Below are positions 56,678 through 64,000 of a stretch of 64,000 nucleotides of DNA, piece after piece. The stretch covers positions 24,206-88,205 of the forward strand of contig NZ_FNEY01000021.1 of the NCBI RefSeq assembly GCF_900100305.1, written 5' to 3'. The DNA comes from Paracidovorax citrulli. GTDB lineage: Bacteria > Pseudomonadota > Gammaproteobacteria > Burkholderiales > Burkholderiaceae_C. The number at the start of each line of letters is the position of its first letter. Positions within the stretch are counted from its first letter, which is position 1. A model generated the notes under the pieces. It ran no database searches. It saw nothing but the letters and a program-made list of their open reading frames with translations, and was not told the DNA's origin. The translations under genes and the position numbers were made by a program.

Positions 56678-57547
56678 CTACGTCAACAGGCCGTCCAGCG
56701 CGTCGGATTCGAACTGCTTCCACAGCGCATCGCGGCGCTCCAGCGCCTCCTGCACCGCGCCATGGCGCAACTGCGCCACCGCCGACACCAGGGCATTGCA
56801 CAGGAAGAAGGCCGCGGTATAGGAATCGAACGGCGACGCGTTGGCCGTGCGCGCCACCAGCGTGTGCTGCGCATGCTGCACGATGGGTGCCACCGGGCTG
56901 TCGGTGAGCGCCACCACCGTGGCACCCTGCGCGCGGAAGTGCTGCGCCGCCAGCAGGCCGCCGCGCGAATAGCGCCGGATGGTGAACACCAGCAGCACGT
57001 CCTGCGGCTGCACCCACAGCAGCCGGTCCACCGCGAAAGGTGCGCCCGCCCCGAGGTCCTGCACGCCGGGGCGGCACATGTTCAGGTGCGTGGCCAGGTG
57101 GCTGGCGACGGGCGCGCTGTTCTTCTCGGCCATCACGAACACGCGGCCCTCGCTCCGGCCCAGCAGCCGCGTGGCCGCTTCGAACGCGGCCATGTCCAGC
57201 CCCTGGCGGGTCGCGGCCAGGTTGTGCTGGTCGTGCAGCAGGGCATCGTCCACGCACTCGGCCAGGCTGCGCCCGGCGCCCAGGGTGGCGGGCGCGCGCT
57301 GCGCCGCGGTCTGCAGGCGCGAGGTGACCTCCGTGCGGGCCTCGCGCCGCACCTCGGCGAGGCTGCCGTAGCCCAGCTTGGAAAACATCCGCACCACCGT
57401 GGAAGCGCTCGTGCCCGTGCGGGACGCGATCGCGCTGGCGGAATCCAGCAACCCGTCAGGGTAGTGGCGCAGCAGGTCGTCGGCCAGCGCGCGCTCGCTG
57501 GCGGTCAGGAAGGCGGCATGGGCGGCGAGCCGTTCGGTCAGGAGCAT
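56678..57547 (-). CDS. MurR/RpiR-family transcriptional regulator
   Basis: 289 residues from the ATG for MLLTERLAAHAAFLTASE (57547). N-terminal RpiR helix-turn-helix (SASAIASRTGTSASTVVRMFSKLGYGSLAEVRREAR), then a SIS sugar-phosphate-type domain (GRVFVMAEKNSAPVASHLATHLNM, VVALTDSPVAPIVQHAQHTL). It diverges from an M20 peptidase gene with a Bug-type binding gene downstream. An inverted repeat near the divergent promoter is a candidate operator, so it probably controls uptake and hydrolysis of an acylated amino acid. Confidence 0.92.
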   Translation of the reverse strand: MLLTERLAAHAAFLTASERALADDLLRHYPDGLLDSASAIASRTGTSASTVVRMFSKLGYGSLAEVRREARTEVTSRLQTAAQRAPATLGAGRSLAECVDDALLHDQHNLAATRQGLDMAAFEAATRLLGRSEGRVFVMAEKNSAPVASHLATHLNMCRPGVQDLGAGAPFAVDRLLWVQPQDVLLVFTIRRYSRGGLLAAQHFRAQGATVVALTDSPVAPIVQHAQHTLVARTANASPFDSYTAAFFLCNALVSAVAQLRHGAVQEALERRDALWKQFESDALDGLLT

Positions 57548-57631
57548 GGCGGAGACGAGGTGCGCAAGGCGCGGGGAGCGCCCCGTGGCGTCGATTGTGC
57601 ATGGCGCGCCACCCCCGAGGAATGGAATGGA

Positions 57632-57679
57632 TTGCAACAACTATTGCAAGGCAATATGATTTATGAAATTTCCGTTTCA
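57632..57679 (+). promoter_or_regulatory. Promoter and candidate RpiR operator of the M20 peptidase gene
   Basis: TTGCAA (57632-57637), 17 bases, TATGAT (57655-57660) form a good sigma-70 promoter. Immediately after it, TGAAA-TTTCCG-TTTCA (57664-57679) is an inverted repeat covering the start-site region, well placed for repression. A second TTGCAA lies at 57644-57649. Confidence 0.6.
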
Positions 57680-57710
57680 ATCATTCTTTCATCCCGCCTC
57701 ACTGCCCGCC

Positions 57711-58892
57711 ATGTCCACCACCGTGCCCGAGCCTGCCGCCGTCCCCGCCTCCGCCCAGCCCCTGCTCGACTGGCTCGCCTCGCAGGAGCAGGCCATGGCC
57801 GACCTGCTGGCGCAGGTCGTGAACATCGACAGCGGCAGCGGCCATGAAGAGGGCGTGCGCCAGGTCGCGGCGGTGCTGCGCGGCCGCCTGGAATCCGCCG
57901 GCATCGCCGTGCAGACCCTGCCCGAGCCGGGCTGGGGCGAATGCCTCCTGGCCAAGGTGCCCGGCAGCAATCCCGGGGCGGCGGGCCACCACCAGCTCAT
58001 GGGGCACATGGATACGGTCTTCCCGCTGGGCACGGCGGCGCAGCGCCCGTGGCGCGTGGAAGGCGGCAAGGCCTTCGGCCCCGGCGTGGCGGACATGAAG
58101 TCGGGCCTGGTGATGAACGTGTTCGTGGCCGAGGCCCTGGCACGCTTCGGCGGCAACGCCACCCCGGTGCACCTGCTGTTCACCGCCGACGAAGAGGTGG
58201 GATCGCCCGCCTGCCGCAACGTCATCCGCGAGCACGTGCAGGGCGCCCGCGCCGTGCTCAATGCCGAGCCGGGCCGCATCAGCGGCAACGTGGTCAACGA
58301 GCGCAAGGGCTCCTACCGCATCGATTTCGAAGTGCAGGGCGTGGCCGCGCACGCGGGCATCAACCCCGCCCAGGGCGCGAGCGCCATCGACGCTCTGGCC
58401 CGCAAGATCCTGGCGCTGCACGCCCTCAACGGCTGCGAGCCCGGCATCACGGTGAACGTGGGCTTCATCCAGGGCGGCATGGCCTCCAACGTGGTGGCCC
58501 CGCTGGCCTCGGCGCACGTGGACCTGCGCTACACCGCCGGCAACGACCTGGAAGGCGTCCTGGCACGCATCCAGGCCATCATCGAGGAAGAATCCCTGCC
58601 CCGCACCAGCGGCCGCATCGTCGCCAAGACAGGCACCCTGCCCATGGCCCGCACGCCCGACGCGCTGCTGCAGACCTACCAGCGCTGCGCGCAACAGGTC
58701 GGCTTCACGGTCGAGGGCGAGGCCACCGGCGGCGCGGCCGACAGCGGCATCACGTCGAACATGGGCATTCCCTCGCTGTGCGCCCTGGGCCCCGTGGGCG
58801 GCTATGCGCACAGCGAGCGCGAGTTCTGCGACCTCACCACCTTCGTTCCCCGCGCCCAGGCGCTCGCGCTCACGCTGCTGGCGCTGGGTTGA
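57711..58892 (+). CDS. M20-family metallopeptidase (glutamate carboxypeptidase-like)
   Basis: 393 residues from ATG 57711; the ATG at 57663 lies before the predicted transcript start, so it is less likely. Zinc ligands and catalytic residues are seen: LMGHMDTVFP (His, Asp), GPGVADMKSG (Asp), ADEEVGSP (catalytic Glu pair), and GYAHSEREF (His). The dimerisation domain includes RIDFEVQGVAAHAG. It resembles carboxypeptidase G2, which frees glutamate from folate-type or acyl amides. No clear signal peptide. It is followed 43 bases later by a Bug-type binding protein; together they may take up and hydrolyse an amidated carboxylate under the RpiR regulator. Confidence 0.9.
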   Translation: MSTTVPEPAAVPASAQPLLDWLASQEQAMADLLAQVVNIDSGSGHEEGVRQVAAVLRGRLESAGIAVQTLPEPGWGECLLAKVPGSNPGAAGHHQLMGHMDTVFPLGTAAQRPWRVEGGKAFGPGVADMKSGLVMNVFVAEALARFGGNATPVHLLFTADEEVGSPACRNVIREHVQGARAVLNAEPGRISGNVVNERKGSYRIDFEVQGVAAHAGINPAQGASAIDALARKILALHALNGCEPGITVNVGFIQGGMASNVVAPLASAHVDLRYTAGNDLEGVLARIQAIIEEESLPRTSGRIVAKTGTLPMARTPDALLQTYQRCAQQVGFTVEGEATGGAADSGITSNMGIPSLCALGPVGGYAHSEREFCDLTTFVPRAQALALTLLALG

Positions 58893-58935
58893 GCCGGCTT
58901 CCAACCTTTTTGTTTTCCTGACCTTTCCGAGACCT

Positions 58936-59937
58936 ATGTCCTTCGAACGCACCCCCACCACCCGCCGCCAACTGCTGGCCACCGGCCTGGGCCTGGCCGG
59001 CGCCGCCGCCCTGCCCGCCTTCGCCGCGGGCGACAAGTACCCCAGCCGCCCGATCACGCTCGTGGTGCCGTTCCCGCCCGGCGGCTCCGTGGACGTCATG
59101 GCCCGCCAGTACACCGAATCGCTGGGCCGCATCCTGGGCGTGCCGATCGTGGTGGAGAACAAGCCCGGCGCCGGCGGCTCCATCGGCACGCAGTTCGTGG
59201 CCCGGGCTCCGGCCGACGGCTACACCCTCGTGGCCTCCTCGCAAAGCAGCCACCTGGCCAACCCGCTCGTGCAGCCCAAGCTGGGCTATGACCCGATCAA
59301 GGACTTCGAGAACATCGCCATCATGGGCCGCCAGCCCAACGTGCTGGTCGTGCACCCGAGCGTTCCCGTCAAGACCTTCGCCGAATTCGTGGCCTACCTG
59401 AAGGCCAATCCCGGCCAGGTCAACTTCGCCACGGCGGGCGCCGGCAGCATGGGCCAGATCAACGCCGAGGCGTTCCTGCTGGCCGTGGGCGCCAAGGGCG
59501 TGCACATTCCCTACCGCGGCGGCTCGCCCTACGTCACGGCCATCCTGGCCGGCGAGGTGCAGTTCGCACTCGACAACCTGGTGGTGTTCCTGCAGCACAT
59601 CCAGGCCGGCAAGCTGCGCGCCCTGGCCGTGGCCTCGGACACGCGCGTGGCCCAGCTGCCCGATGTGCCCACTTTCAAGGAACTGGGCTTCCCCGACCTG
59701 AACCAGCCGTCGTGGACCGGCATCGCCGCGCCGGCCGGCACGCCGGCCGCCATCGTGGCCACGCTGCACAAGGCCATCCGCAAGGCCGCGACGGAACCCG
59801 CCATGGTCGAGAACCTCAAGGCCCGCGGCGTGATCCCGCCCGAAGAGATGTCGCCCGCCGCCTTTGAAAAGATGATGTCCGAACGCCTCGCCTCCTACGG
59901 CGAGGTGGTGCGCAAGGCCAACATCAAGCCGGAGTAA
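58936..59937 (+). CDS. Bug-family (TTT) extracytoplasmic solute-binding protein
   Basis: 333 residues from ATG 58936. Tat-like signal (TRRQLLATGLGLAGAAALPAFAAG), then ITLVVPFPPGGSVDVMARQY, VENKPGAGGSIGTQFVA, FATAGAGSMGQINAEAF, and VAQLPDVPTFKELGFPDL, all Bug/TctC hallmarks. It likely binds the substrate of the M20 peptidase encoded just upstream or its product. No membrane subunits are adjacent. It is less than 50 percent similar by eye to the other Bug protein (18409-19392). Confidence 0.92.
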   Translation: MSFERTPTTRRQLLATGLGLAGAAALPAFAAGDKYPSRPITLVVPFPPGGSVDVMARQYTESLGRILGVPIVVENKPGAGGSIGTQFVARAPADGYTLVASSQSSHLANPLVQPKLGYDPIKDFENIAIMGRQPNVLVVHPSVPVKTFAEFVAYLKANPGQVNFATAGAGSMGQINAEAFLLAVGAKGVHIPYRGGSPYVTAILAGEVQFALDNLVVFLQHIQAGKLRALAVASDTRVAQLPDVPTFKELGFPDLNQPSWTGIAAPAGTPAAIVATLHKAIRKAATEPAMVENLKARGVIPPEEMSPAAFEKMMSERLASYGEVVRKANIKPE

Positions 59938-60032
59938 GAGCGGTCAGCGCGACCCGGCGAAGCGGTCCTGCGCCGCGGCGCATCTTGTGGGAACATGCGC
60001 GGCACTGCACCGCACAGCCCCAGGATCCGCCG

Positions 60033-60785
60033 ATGCGCACCTCCTTCTCCGCCCTGCTCTTCTGCCTCGCCCCGGCCTGGCTGGCCGGCGCCCCCTCTTC
60101 CGCAGCAGCCCAGTGGACCGCATGCAGCAGCGACGGCAAGGCAGCGCCGCGCGTGCTCTACGAGCGGTTCCTCAGTGCCGACTGCGCCACCTGCTGGGCC
60201 GACGCGCCCGCCACGGCCCCCGGCGGCGGCGCCCTGGTACTGGACTGGATCGTGCCGGGCCGGCAGGGCGACGAAGCCCCCCTGTCCGCCGCCGCCACGC
60301 GCGACGCGCTGGAACGCCTGCAGGCGCTGCGCCGCGCCCCGCCCGCAGCCACCGACACCGCCATCACCGACGTCGCCCCCACGGCCCCGCTGCCGGGCCG
60401 GCTGCGCGTGGCCCTGGGCCCGCCCGTCAACGGCTATGTCGGCGCCACCATCGCCCTGGCGCGGCCCGGGGGCAAGGCCCCTGCCGCGCATGCCCGCGCC
60501 GGCACCCGCCATGCCTTCACGCTGCTGCTGGTCGAGACGGTGGCCGCCGGAGCGGAAGGCAATGCCGCCGAACGGCACATCGTGCGCAATGCGCTGCAGG
60601 GCACCTGGGAAACCGGCACGGCAGGGCCGCGCGCCGGGTGGTCGGAGCTCCGGCCCATGCGCATCCCGGACGGCGCCGATGCGGGCAGGCTCGGCGCCGT
60701 GGGCTGGCTGCAGGACACCGACGGCACCGTGGTCGCGGCGGCACGGGCCCATTGCCCCGCCGCCGATGCCAGCAGGCCGCAGTAA
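60033..60785 (+). CDS. Secreted protein of unknown function
   Basis: 250 residues from the ATG for MRTSFSALLFCLAPAWLAGAPSSAAAQ, a signal peptide. The mature part has LYERFLSADCATCWAD near the start, with a CxxC that resembles the beginning of a DUF1223-like or thioredoxin-like protein, and ALVLDWIVPGRQGDEAPL. GYVGATIALARPG, RHAFTLLLVETVAAG, and TDGTVVAAARAH follow. No firm family could be named. It lies alone between the Bug gene and guaC. Confidence 0.72.
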   Translation: MRTSFSALLFCLAPAWLAGAPSSAAAQWTACSSDGKAAPRVLYERFLSADCATCWADAPATAPGGGALVLDWIVPGRQGDEAPLSAAATRDALERLQALRRAPPAATDTAITDVAPTAPLPGRLRVALGPPVNGYVGATIALARPGGKAPAAHARAGTRHAFTLLLVETVAAGAEGNAAERHIVRNALQGTWETGTAGPRAGWSELRPMRIPDGADAGRLGAVGWLQDTDGTVVAAARAHCPAADASRPQ

Positions 60786-60840
60786 CCCTGCACCCCGTCC
60801 ACCAACCCGCCTGGCACGTCCGGTATGCGGGCGGCAGGGG

Positions 60841-61011
60841 TAGAATCAGTCACCGGGCCCAAGTTTCTTGACGTCCGGTTTTTTTGTGCCTGCGCACGGC
60901 AGGGTTCGGCAGAGGCCTTTCACGGCCCGCCCACAAGACCGGCCTCCAAGCCAAGCGCCCCATCGCGGGGGAAACGGTCCTCCGCGACCTTTCACAGGAG
61001 CTTGGAATCTC
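60841..61011 (+). promoter_or_regulatory. guaC promoter (-10) and leader
   Basis: TAGAAT (60841-60846) is a good -10 candidate; the -35 is weak. The following leader of about 165 bases contains TTGACG and a T7 run (60882 onward) and the small stem GCGG/CCGC near 60966. No riboswitch consensus was recognised. AGGAG lies about 13 bases before the ATG. Confidence 0.35.
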
Positions 61012-61989
61012 ATGGAAATCTTCGACTACGACAATGTCCTGCTGCTGCCGCGCAAATGCCGCGTGGAGAGCCGCTCCGAATGCGACGCCAGCGTCACCCT
61101 CGGGCAGCGCAGCTTCCGCCTGCCGGTGGTGCCGGCGAACATGAAGACGGTGGTGGACGAGAAGATCTGCCGCTGGCTCGCCAGCAACGGCTACTTCTAC
61201 GTCATGCACCGCTTCGACCTCGACAACGTGCAGTTCGTGCGCGACATGCACGCGGCCGGCTGCTTCGCCTCCATCTCGCTGGGCGTGAAGCAGCCCGACT
61301 ACGACACGGTGGACCGGCTCGTGGCGGAAGGCCTCTGCCCCGAGTACATCACCATCGACATCGCCCACGGCCATGCGGACACCGTGAAGGCCATGATCGC
61401 CTACCTCAAGCAGCACCTGCCGCAGGCCTTCGTGATCGCCGGCAACGTGGCCACGCCCGAAGCCATCATCGACCTGGAGAACTGGGGCGCGGACGCGACC
61501 AAGGTGGGCGTGGGCCCGGGCAAGGTGTGCATCACCAAGCTCAAGACCGGCTTCGGCACCGGCGGCTGGCAGCTCTCGGCGCTCAAGTGGTGCGCCCGCG
61601 TGGCCACGAAACCCATCATCGCCGACGGCGGCATCCGCAGCCATGGCGACATCGCCAAGAGCATCCGCTTCGGCGCCACCATGGTCATGATCGGCTCGCT
61701 GTTCGCAGGCCACGAGGAATCCCCCGGCAAGACCGTGGAAGTGGACGGCGAGCAGTTCAAGGAGTACTACGGCTCCGCCAGCGACTTCAACAAGGGCGAG
61801 TACAAGCACGTGGAAGGCAAGCGCATCCTCGAACCCATCAAGGGCCGCCTGGCGGACACGCTGGTCGAGATGGAGCAGGACGTGCAGAGCTCCATCAGCT
61901 ACTCCGGCGGCCGCAGGCTCATGGACATCCGCAAGGTGAACTACGTGATCCTGGGCGGCGACAACGCGGGCGAACACCTGCTCATGTGA
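61012..61989 (+). CDS. guaC: GMP reductase
   Basis: 325 residues, the length of the short bacterial GuaC rather than of IMP dehydrogenase (no CBS insert). [34 protein letters not shown], the catalytic Cys loop [11 protein letters not shown], and [21 protein letters not shown] with [14 protein letters not shown] are diagnostic. It reduces GMP to IMP with NADPH, linking guanine to adenine nucleotides. The start 61012 is chosen because [13 protein letters not shown] is the family N-terminus. Confidence 0.95.
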   Translation: MEIFDYDNVLLLPRKCRVESRSECDASVTLGQRSFRLPVVPANMKTVVDEKICRWLASNGYFYVMHRFDLDNVQFVRDMHAAGCFASISLGVKQPDYDTVDRLVAEGLCPEYITIDIAHGHADTVKAMIAYLKQHLPQAFVIAGNVATPEAIIDLENWGADATKVGVGPGKVCITKLKTGFGTGGWQLSALKWCARVATKPIIADGGIRSHGDIAKSIRFGATMVMIGSLFAGHEESPGKTVEVDGEQFKEYYGSASDFNKGEYKHVEGKRILEPIKGRLADTLVEMEQDVQSSISYSGGRRLMDIRKVNYVILGGDNAGEHLLM

Positions 61990-62017
61990 GGTGCCGAAAA
62001 CTTTTTTGCCTGCCTGC

Positions 62018-62047
62018 TTGCAGACCGGTAAAAAAGTAGTGCATAAT
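62018..62047 (+). promoter_or_regulatory. tRNA-Lys promoter
   Basis: TTGCAG (62018-62023), 18 bases, CATAAT (62042-62047). The predicted start site is about 40 bases before the mature tRNA 5' end. Confidence 0.6.
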
Positions 62048-62091
62048 TCGAGGCTCTGCAGCGCTGCAGACACAGTTTCAAAGTTTACTGT

Positions 62092-62167
62092 GGGTTCTTA
62101 GCTCAGTTGGTAGAGCAGCGGACTCTTAATCCGTAGGTCGAGTGTTCGAGTCACTCAGGACCCACCA
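62092..62167 (+). tRNA. tRNA-Lys (CTT anticodon)
   Basis: 76 bases with encoded CCA. Acceptor GGGTTCT pairs with AGGACCC (one T-G pair), D-arm AGCTCAGTTGGTAGAGCA, anticodon stem GCGGA/TCCGT with loop CTCTTAA (anticodon CTT), and T-arm GAGTG-TTCGAGT-CACTC. It is the last feature of core-like composition before the low-GC region, a common integration site for islands. Confidence 0.95.
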
Positions 62168-62191
62168 CCACAAAGCCGCAAGGCTGAAAAG

Positions 62192-62226
62192 GCCGGTGCT
62201 ATCGAAAGGTAGCACCGGCTTTTTTC
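62192..62226 (+). terminator. Intrinsic terminator of tRNA-Lys
   Basis: GCCGGTGCTA-TCGAAAGG-TAGCACCGGC is a perfect 10-base-pair stem followed by TTTTTT, 25 bases after the tRNA. Confidence 0.9.
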
Positions 62227-62730
62227 TATTTGTGTTGGCATAGTGCGTTTATGCAATACATCACATATACAGCGTGGTCTAAACGCCCCGGTCGGCCCAT
62301 GTCCTAACACCTGACCAGCCTCTCATTTTTCACTCGGCGGTAAAGGTGCAGTACTCGCTTCCGCGTTGAGGCTGTTCGGTCTGTTCGTGCTCTCTCACGC
62401 TCTGACGTCATGCGCTAGCGGATCGATCATGAGGCTCTACAACTGTACTCCAAGTGGGCCTTTTATGCGTCGCACAGTCATGGGTTGACAGTATTGTCAA
62501 CGTCTGCCGCTGGCCATCTCAGTTAGGCATCTCCGTTTGAAACTCAGGGACGTCCTCTCACGACCTGTAATACCTGGAGCACTCGCCTCAGCCGCCTCCA
62601 GTGGTTGTCACTCGGTCGAGAACTACGCTTCTCGAAGGCTTGCGTCGGTATCGATCAAGCCTGTTTGCTCCAGTTCCATCTTCGCCCAATGTCCGCTACA
62701 CTGTAACGATCTAATACAGAGAGGCTTGAG
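62227..62730. other. Gene-poor, lower-GC stretch after tRNA-Lys
   Basis: No convincing gene is seen in these 504 bases; short open frames here lack a ribosome site and core-like codon use. Base composition falls well below the rest of the window. The only clear signal is the palindrome at 62484-62501. No second copy of the tRNA 3' end is present, so no attachment-site pair can be shown. Confidence 0.6.
62484..62501. promoter_or_regulatory. Perfect 7-base-arm palindrome
   Basis: GTTGACA-GTAT-TGTCAAC. The left arm contains TTGACA, a perfect -35 box, so a protein bound here would block a promoter. It lies 230 bases before the low-GC gene. Confidence 0.5.
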
Positions 62731-63771
62731 ATGGAGAAGAAAACGACTGGCTCTTGGCTAGTTCATCACACCAATAAGATACAGAAAGTCAGCTCCGCAC
62801 CGGGATTCAATAAAATTCTTGTAGCGGGGAAAGCAGGAATTCTGCTGTCCGCTTTAGCTGCTGACAAACAAATCGACCTGTCGAACGAGAGAGTGGAGGC
62901 GTTAGCAGAGGCTGCTCAGATAAATGCGCTAGAGTGCGATTCGCTGCTGAAAAAATTGGAGGAGCGAAAGCTAATTGACCGAGCCAATTCCGGAATTTCA
63001 GTTCTGGGCGTCAGTTCGACAACCGTGTTGGAGCGAACTGCAGAAATTTTCGAGGCGTCGAATCCTTCAAAAATTGAATTTGCTGCACTTGCATTATCAG
63101 AAAAATCGTCAATAAATCCGATTTCAACATCCGATGCACGCAGGGATATTGCCGAACAATTTGAAATTTCATTTTCAGAGGTGGACAATCTTTTTCAACG
63201 GGCTGAGAGTATCGGATTCGTTGACGCAGAGCATTTGAAAAATAACGAGCGCTTGTATTTCAACGGAAATCTTTTCCGCAGAAACAACCCGGTTAAGGTT
63301 AAGCTTGTACTCGATTCCCTCTCACCGGGCGAACAACGATCCCTAAAAGATCTTACCGATGCACTCTACACTAGGGCATGTATAGAGTTTGAGGAGGCCA
63401 AGCGTATTCTGGGTGAAAAGCTTTGCGAAAAAGTTATGGCTGTCGGAATTTTTGATCTGAATATTGTTTCAAATACATCAGGGGATACCGGTTTTGTAAC
63501 GTTGCCCGCAGCATTTAACAAATTCAGCGATTCTATCGCCGGTGATGCATTTGATCTCGCCAAAGCCCTTGTGAGCTCAATTACATACGGCATGGTGGTG
63601 AGTAATTACAGCCGCGGGAAAATCACGATGGTAAGGGACTTACTAAAGACTCTGGTTAGAGCGTGTTATGAACTTCCCGCCGCAGCCAGCACCCGTGCGG
63701 CTGCAGGCAACATGAGCACGGCAAAGACCAGGAAATGCAGCCCGCCGAGCACTTCGGGTAGGCGCTCGTAG
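62731..63771 (+). pseudogene. Low-GC gene of unknown function, truncated by an IS5-type insertion
   Basis: ATG 62731 has AGAGAGG upstream. About 309 native codons run to 63657 (through MVRDLLKTLV); the next 37 codons are read from the inserted element. The product is helical, with a winged-helix-like segment near 50-90 (SNERVEALAEAAQINALECDSLLKKLEERKLIDRANSG) and repeats of small residues, no signal peptide and no membrane helix. The family was not recognised. Base and codon use differ sharply from all genes left of the tRNA, so it was probably acquired by transfer. The insertion removes an unknown part of its C-terminus, so activity is doubtful. Confidence 0.7.
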
Positions 63772-64000
63772 TCCCGCGTGAGTCTGCGGAATCTCGCCAG
63801 CCACCCGAAGCTGCGCTCTACCACCCAGCGCCGGGGCAGCAGCACGAAGCCCTTTTTCGCTTCGGGCAGCTTCACGATCTGCAGATCGATGCCGTTGTCC
63901 CTTGCAGCCTCTGCTGCCACCTCGCCCGTATAGCCCTGGTCCGCCCAGCCCAGCTTCACCGAGTGGCCCGTGGCCTGCTGTACGTCTCCGCACAGACGCT
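63659..64000 (-). mobile_element. IS5-family insertion sequence, one end in window
   Basis: Starts abruptly at GAGCGTGTTATGAACTTC (63659 onward), which has the look of an IS5/IS427-group terminal repeat, right after TTA (63656-63658), a possible target duplication. GC content jumps back up inside it. The other end and the rest of the element lie beyond the window. Confidence 0.72.
63666..64000 (-). CDS. IS5-family transposase, C-terminal part
   Basis: About 111 residues visible, entering from the right edge: RLCGDVQQATGHSVKLGWADQGYTGE, then LPRRWVVERSFGWLARFRRLTRDYERLPE and a hydrophobic end. The ADQGYTG segment holds the second catalytic Asp, and the VERSFGWLxRFRRLxRDYE stretch has the catalytic Glu of the DDE triad (the Y-R-E signature) of the IS5/IS427 group. 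The N-terminus lies outside the window. Confidence 0.88.
   Translation of the reverse strand, partial: RLCGDVQQATGHSVKLGWADQGYTGEVAAEAARDNGIDLQIVKLPEAKKGFVLLPRRWVVERSFGWLARFRRLTRDYERLPEVLGGLHFLVFAVLMLPAAARVLAAAGSS

Noticed and set aside
60841..61011. A purine riboswitch in front of guaC
   Set aside because: No conserved purine, xanthine or other riboswitch core could be recognised; only weak stems and a T-run are present.
62537..62761. A small gene overlapping the start of the low-GC gene
   Set aside because: No ribosome-binding site, atypical composition and overlap with the better-supported ATG at 62731.
63643..63993. An alternative minus-strand frame in the insertion element
   Set aside because: The frame containing ADQGYTG and VERSFGWLARFRR is the true transposase; the other is Arg/Gly-rich shadow.

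Overview
The window is high-GC chromosomal DNA from a betaproteobacterium, most likely a Comamonadaceae member close to Acidovorax/Paracidovorax. This rests on codon bias and gene content: two Bug-type (TTT) binding proteins, a BPSS1780-family membrane protein, an IPTL-CTERM protein, GbsR- and RpiR-type regulators, and an argH-algZ-algR neighbourhood. The assignment is an inference from content, not a database match. Genes are dense to about 62.1 kb. After a tRNA-Lys(CTT) gene the base composition drops visibly, and the window ends in what looks like the start of a genomic island with an IS5-type insertion.

Layout. 0-9 kb: tail of an unknown gene, two chemotaxis receptors, an FMN-dependent lactate/2-hydroxyacid dehydrogenase, a DMT transporter broken by a one-base frameshift, and penicillin-binding protein 1C. 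9-18.4 kb: a SnoaL-like secreted protein, a DUF3079 protein, a 2007-residue alpha-2-macroglobulin with an intact CLEQ thioester motif, an OpgC-like membrane protein and an SGNH hydrolase. 18.4-24.5 kb: a Bug-family binding protein, argH, the AlgZ/AlgR-type two-component system, and a secreted argininosuccinate-lyase homologue. 24.6-29.6 kb: a ZIP transporter, a Tat-exported dienelactone hydrolase, a GbsR/MarR regulator and a four-gene DCC/epimerase/DoxX/DUF2269 operon; regulator and operon share an ACAGAAATT operator-like palindrome. 29.6-36.4 kb: an amino-acid binding protein and a D-amino-acid-dehydrogenase-like flavoprotein, divergently expressed from two mirror-image promoters; a LysR regulator; a pair of paralogous secreted proteins; an unknown 287-residue protein; an IPTL-CTERM protein. 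36.5-44.1 kb: polA, a DUF2782-like protein, thrB, a BPSS1780 protein, and PhoX behind four tandem PhoB half-sites.

44.1-49.6 kb is a four-gene operon (imelysin, di-heme DUF1111 protein, second imelysin, DUF1513) behind a Fur-like box, typical of periplasmic iron uptake. 49.7-54.1 kb is the most unusual stretch: a secreted collagen-like protein, an aspartyl/asparaginyl-hydroxylase fused to a Nif11-like C-terminus, a sulfotransferase, a ligand-binding protein and a tail-collar protein, tightly packed on one strand. It could be a surface-protein modification and display cassette. 54.1-62 kb: uvrD, an RpiR regulator divergent from an M20 peptidase and a Bug protein, a small secreted unknown, and guaC. 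62.1-64 kb: tRNA-Lys, a terminator, a gene-poor stretch with a perfect palindrome, and a low-GC gene of unknown function cut by an IS5-family element that runs off the window.
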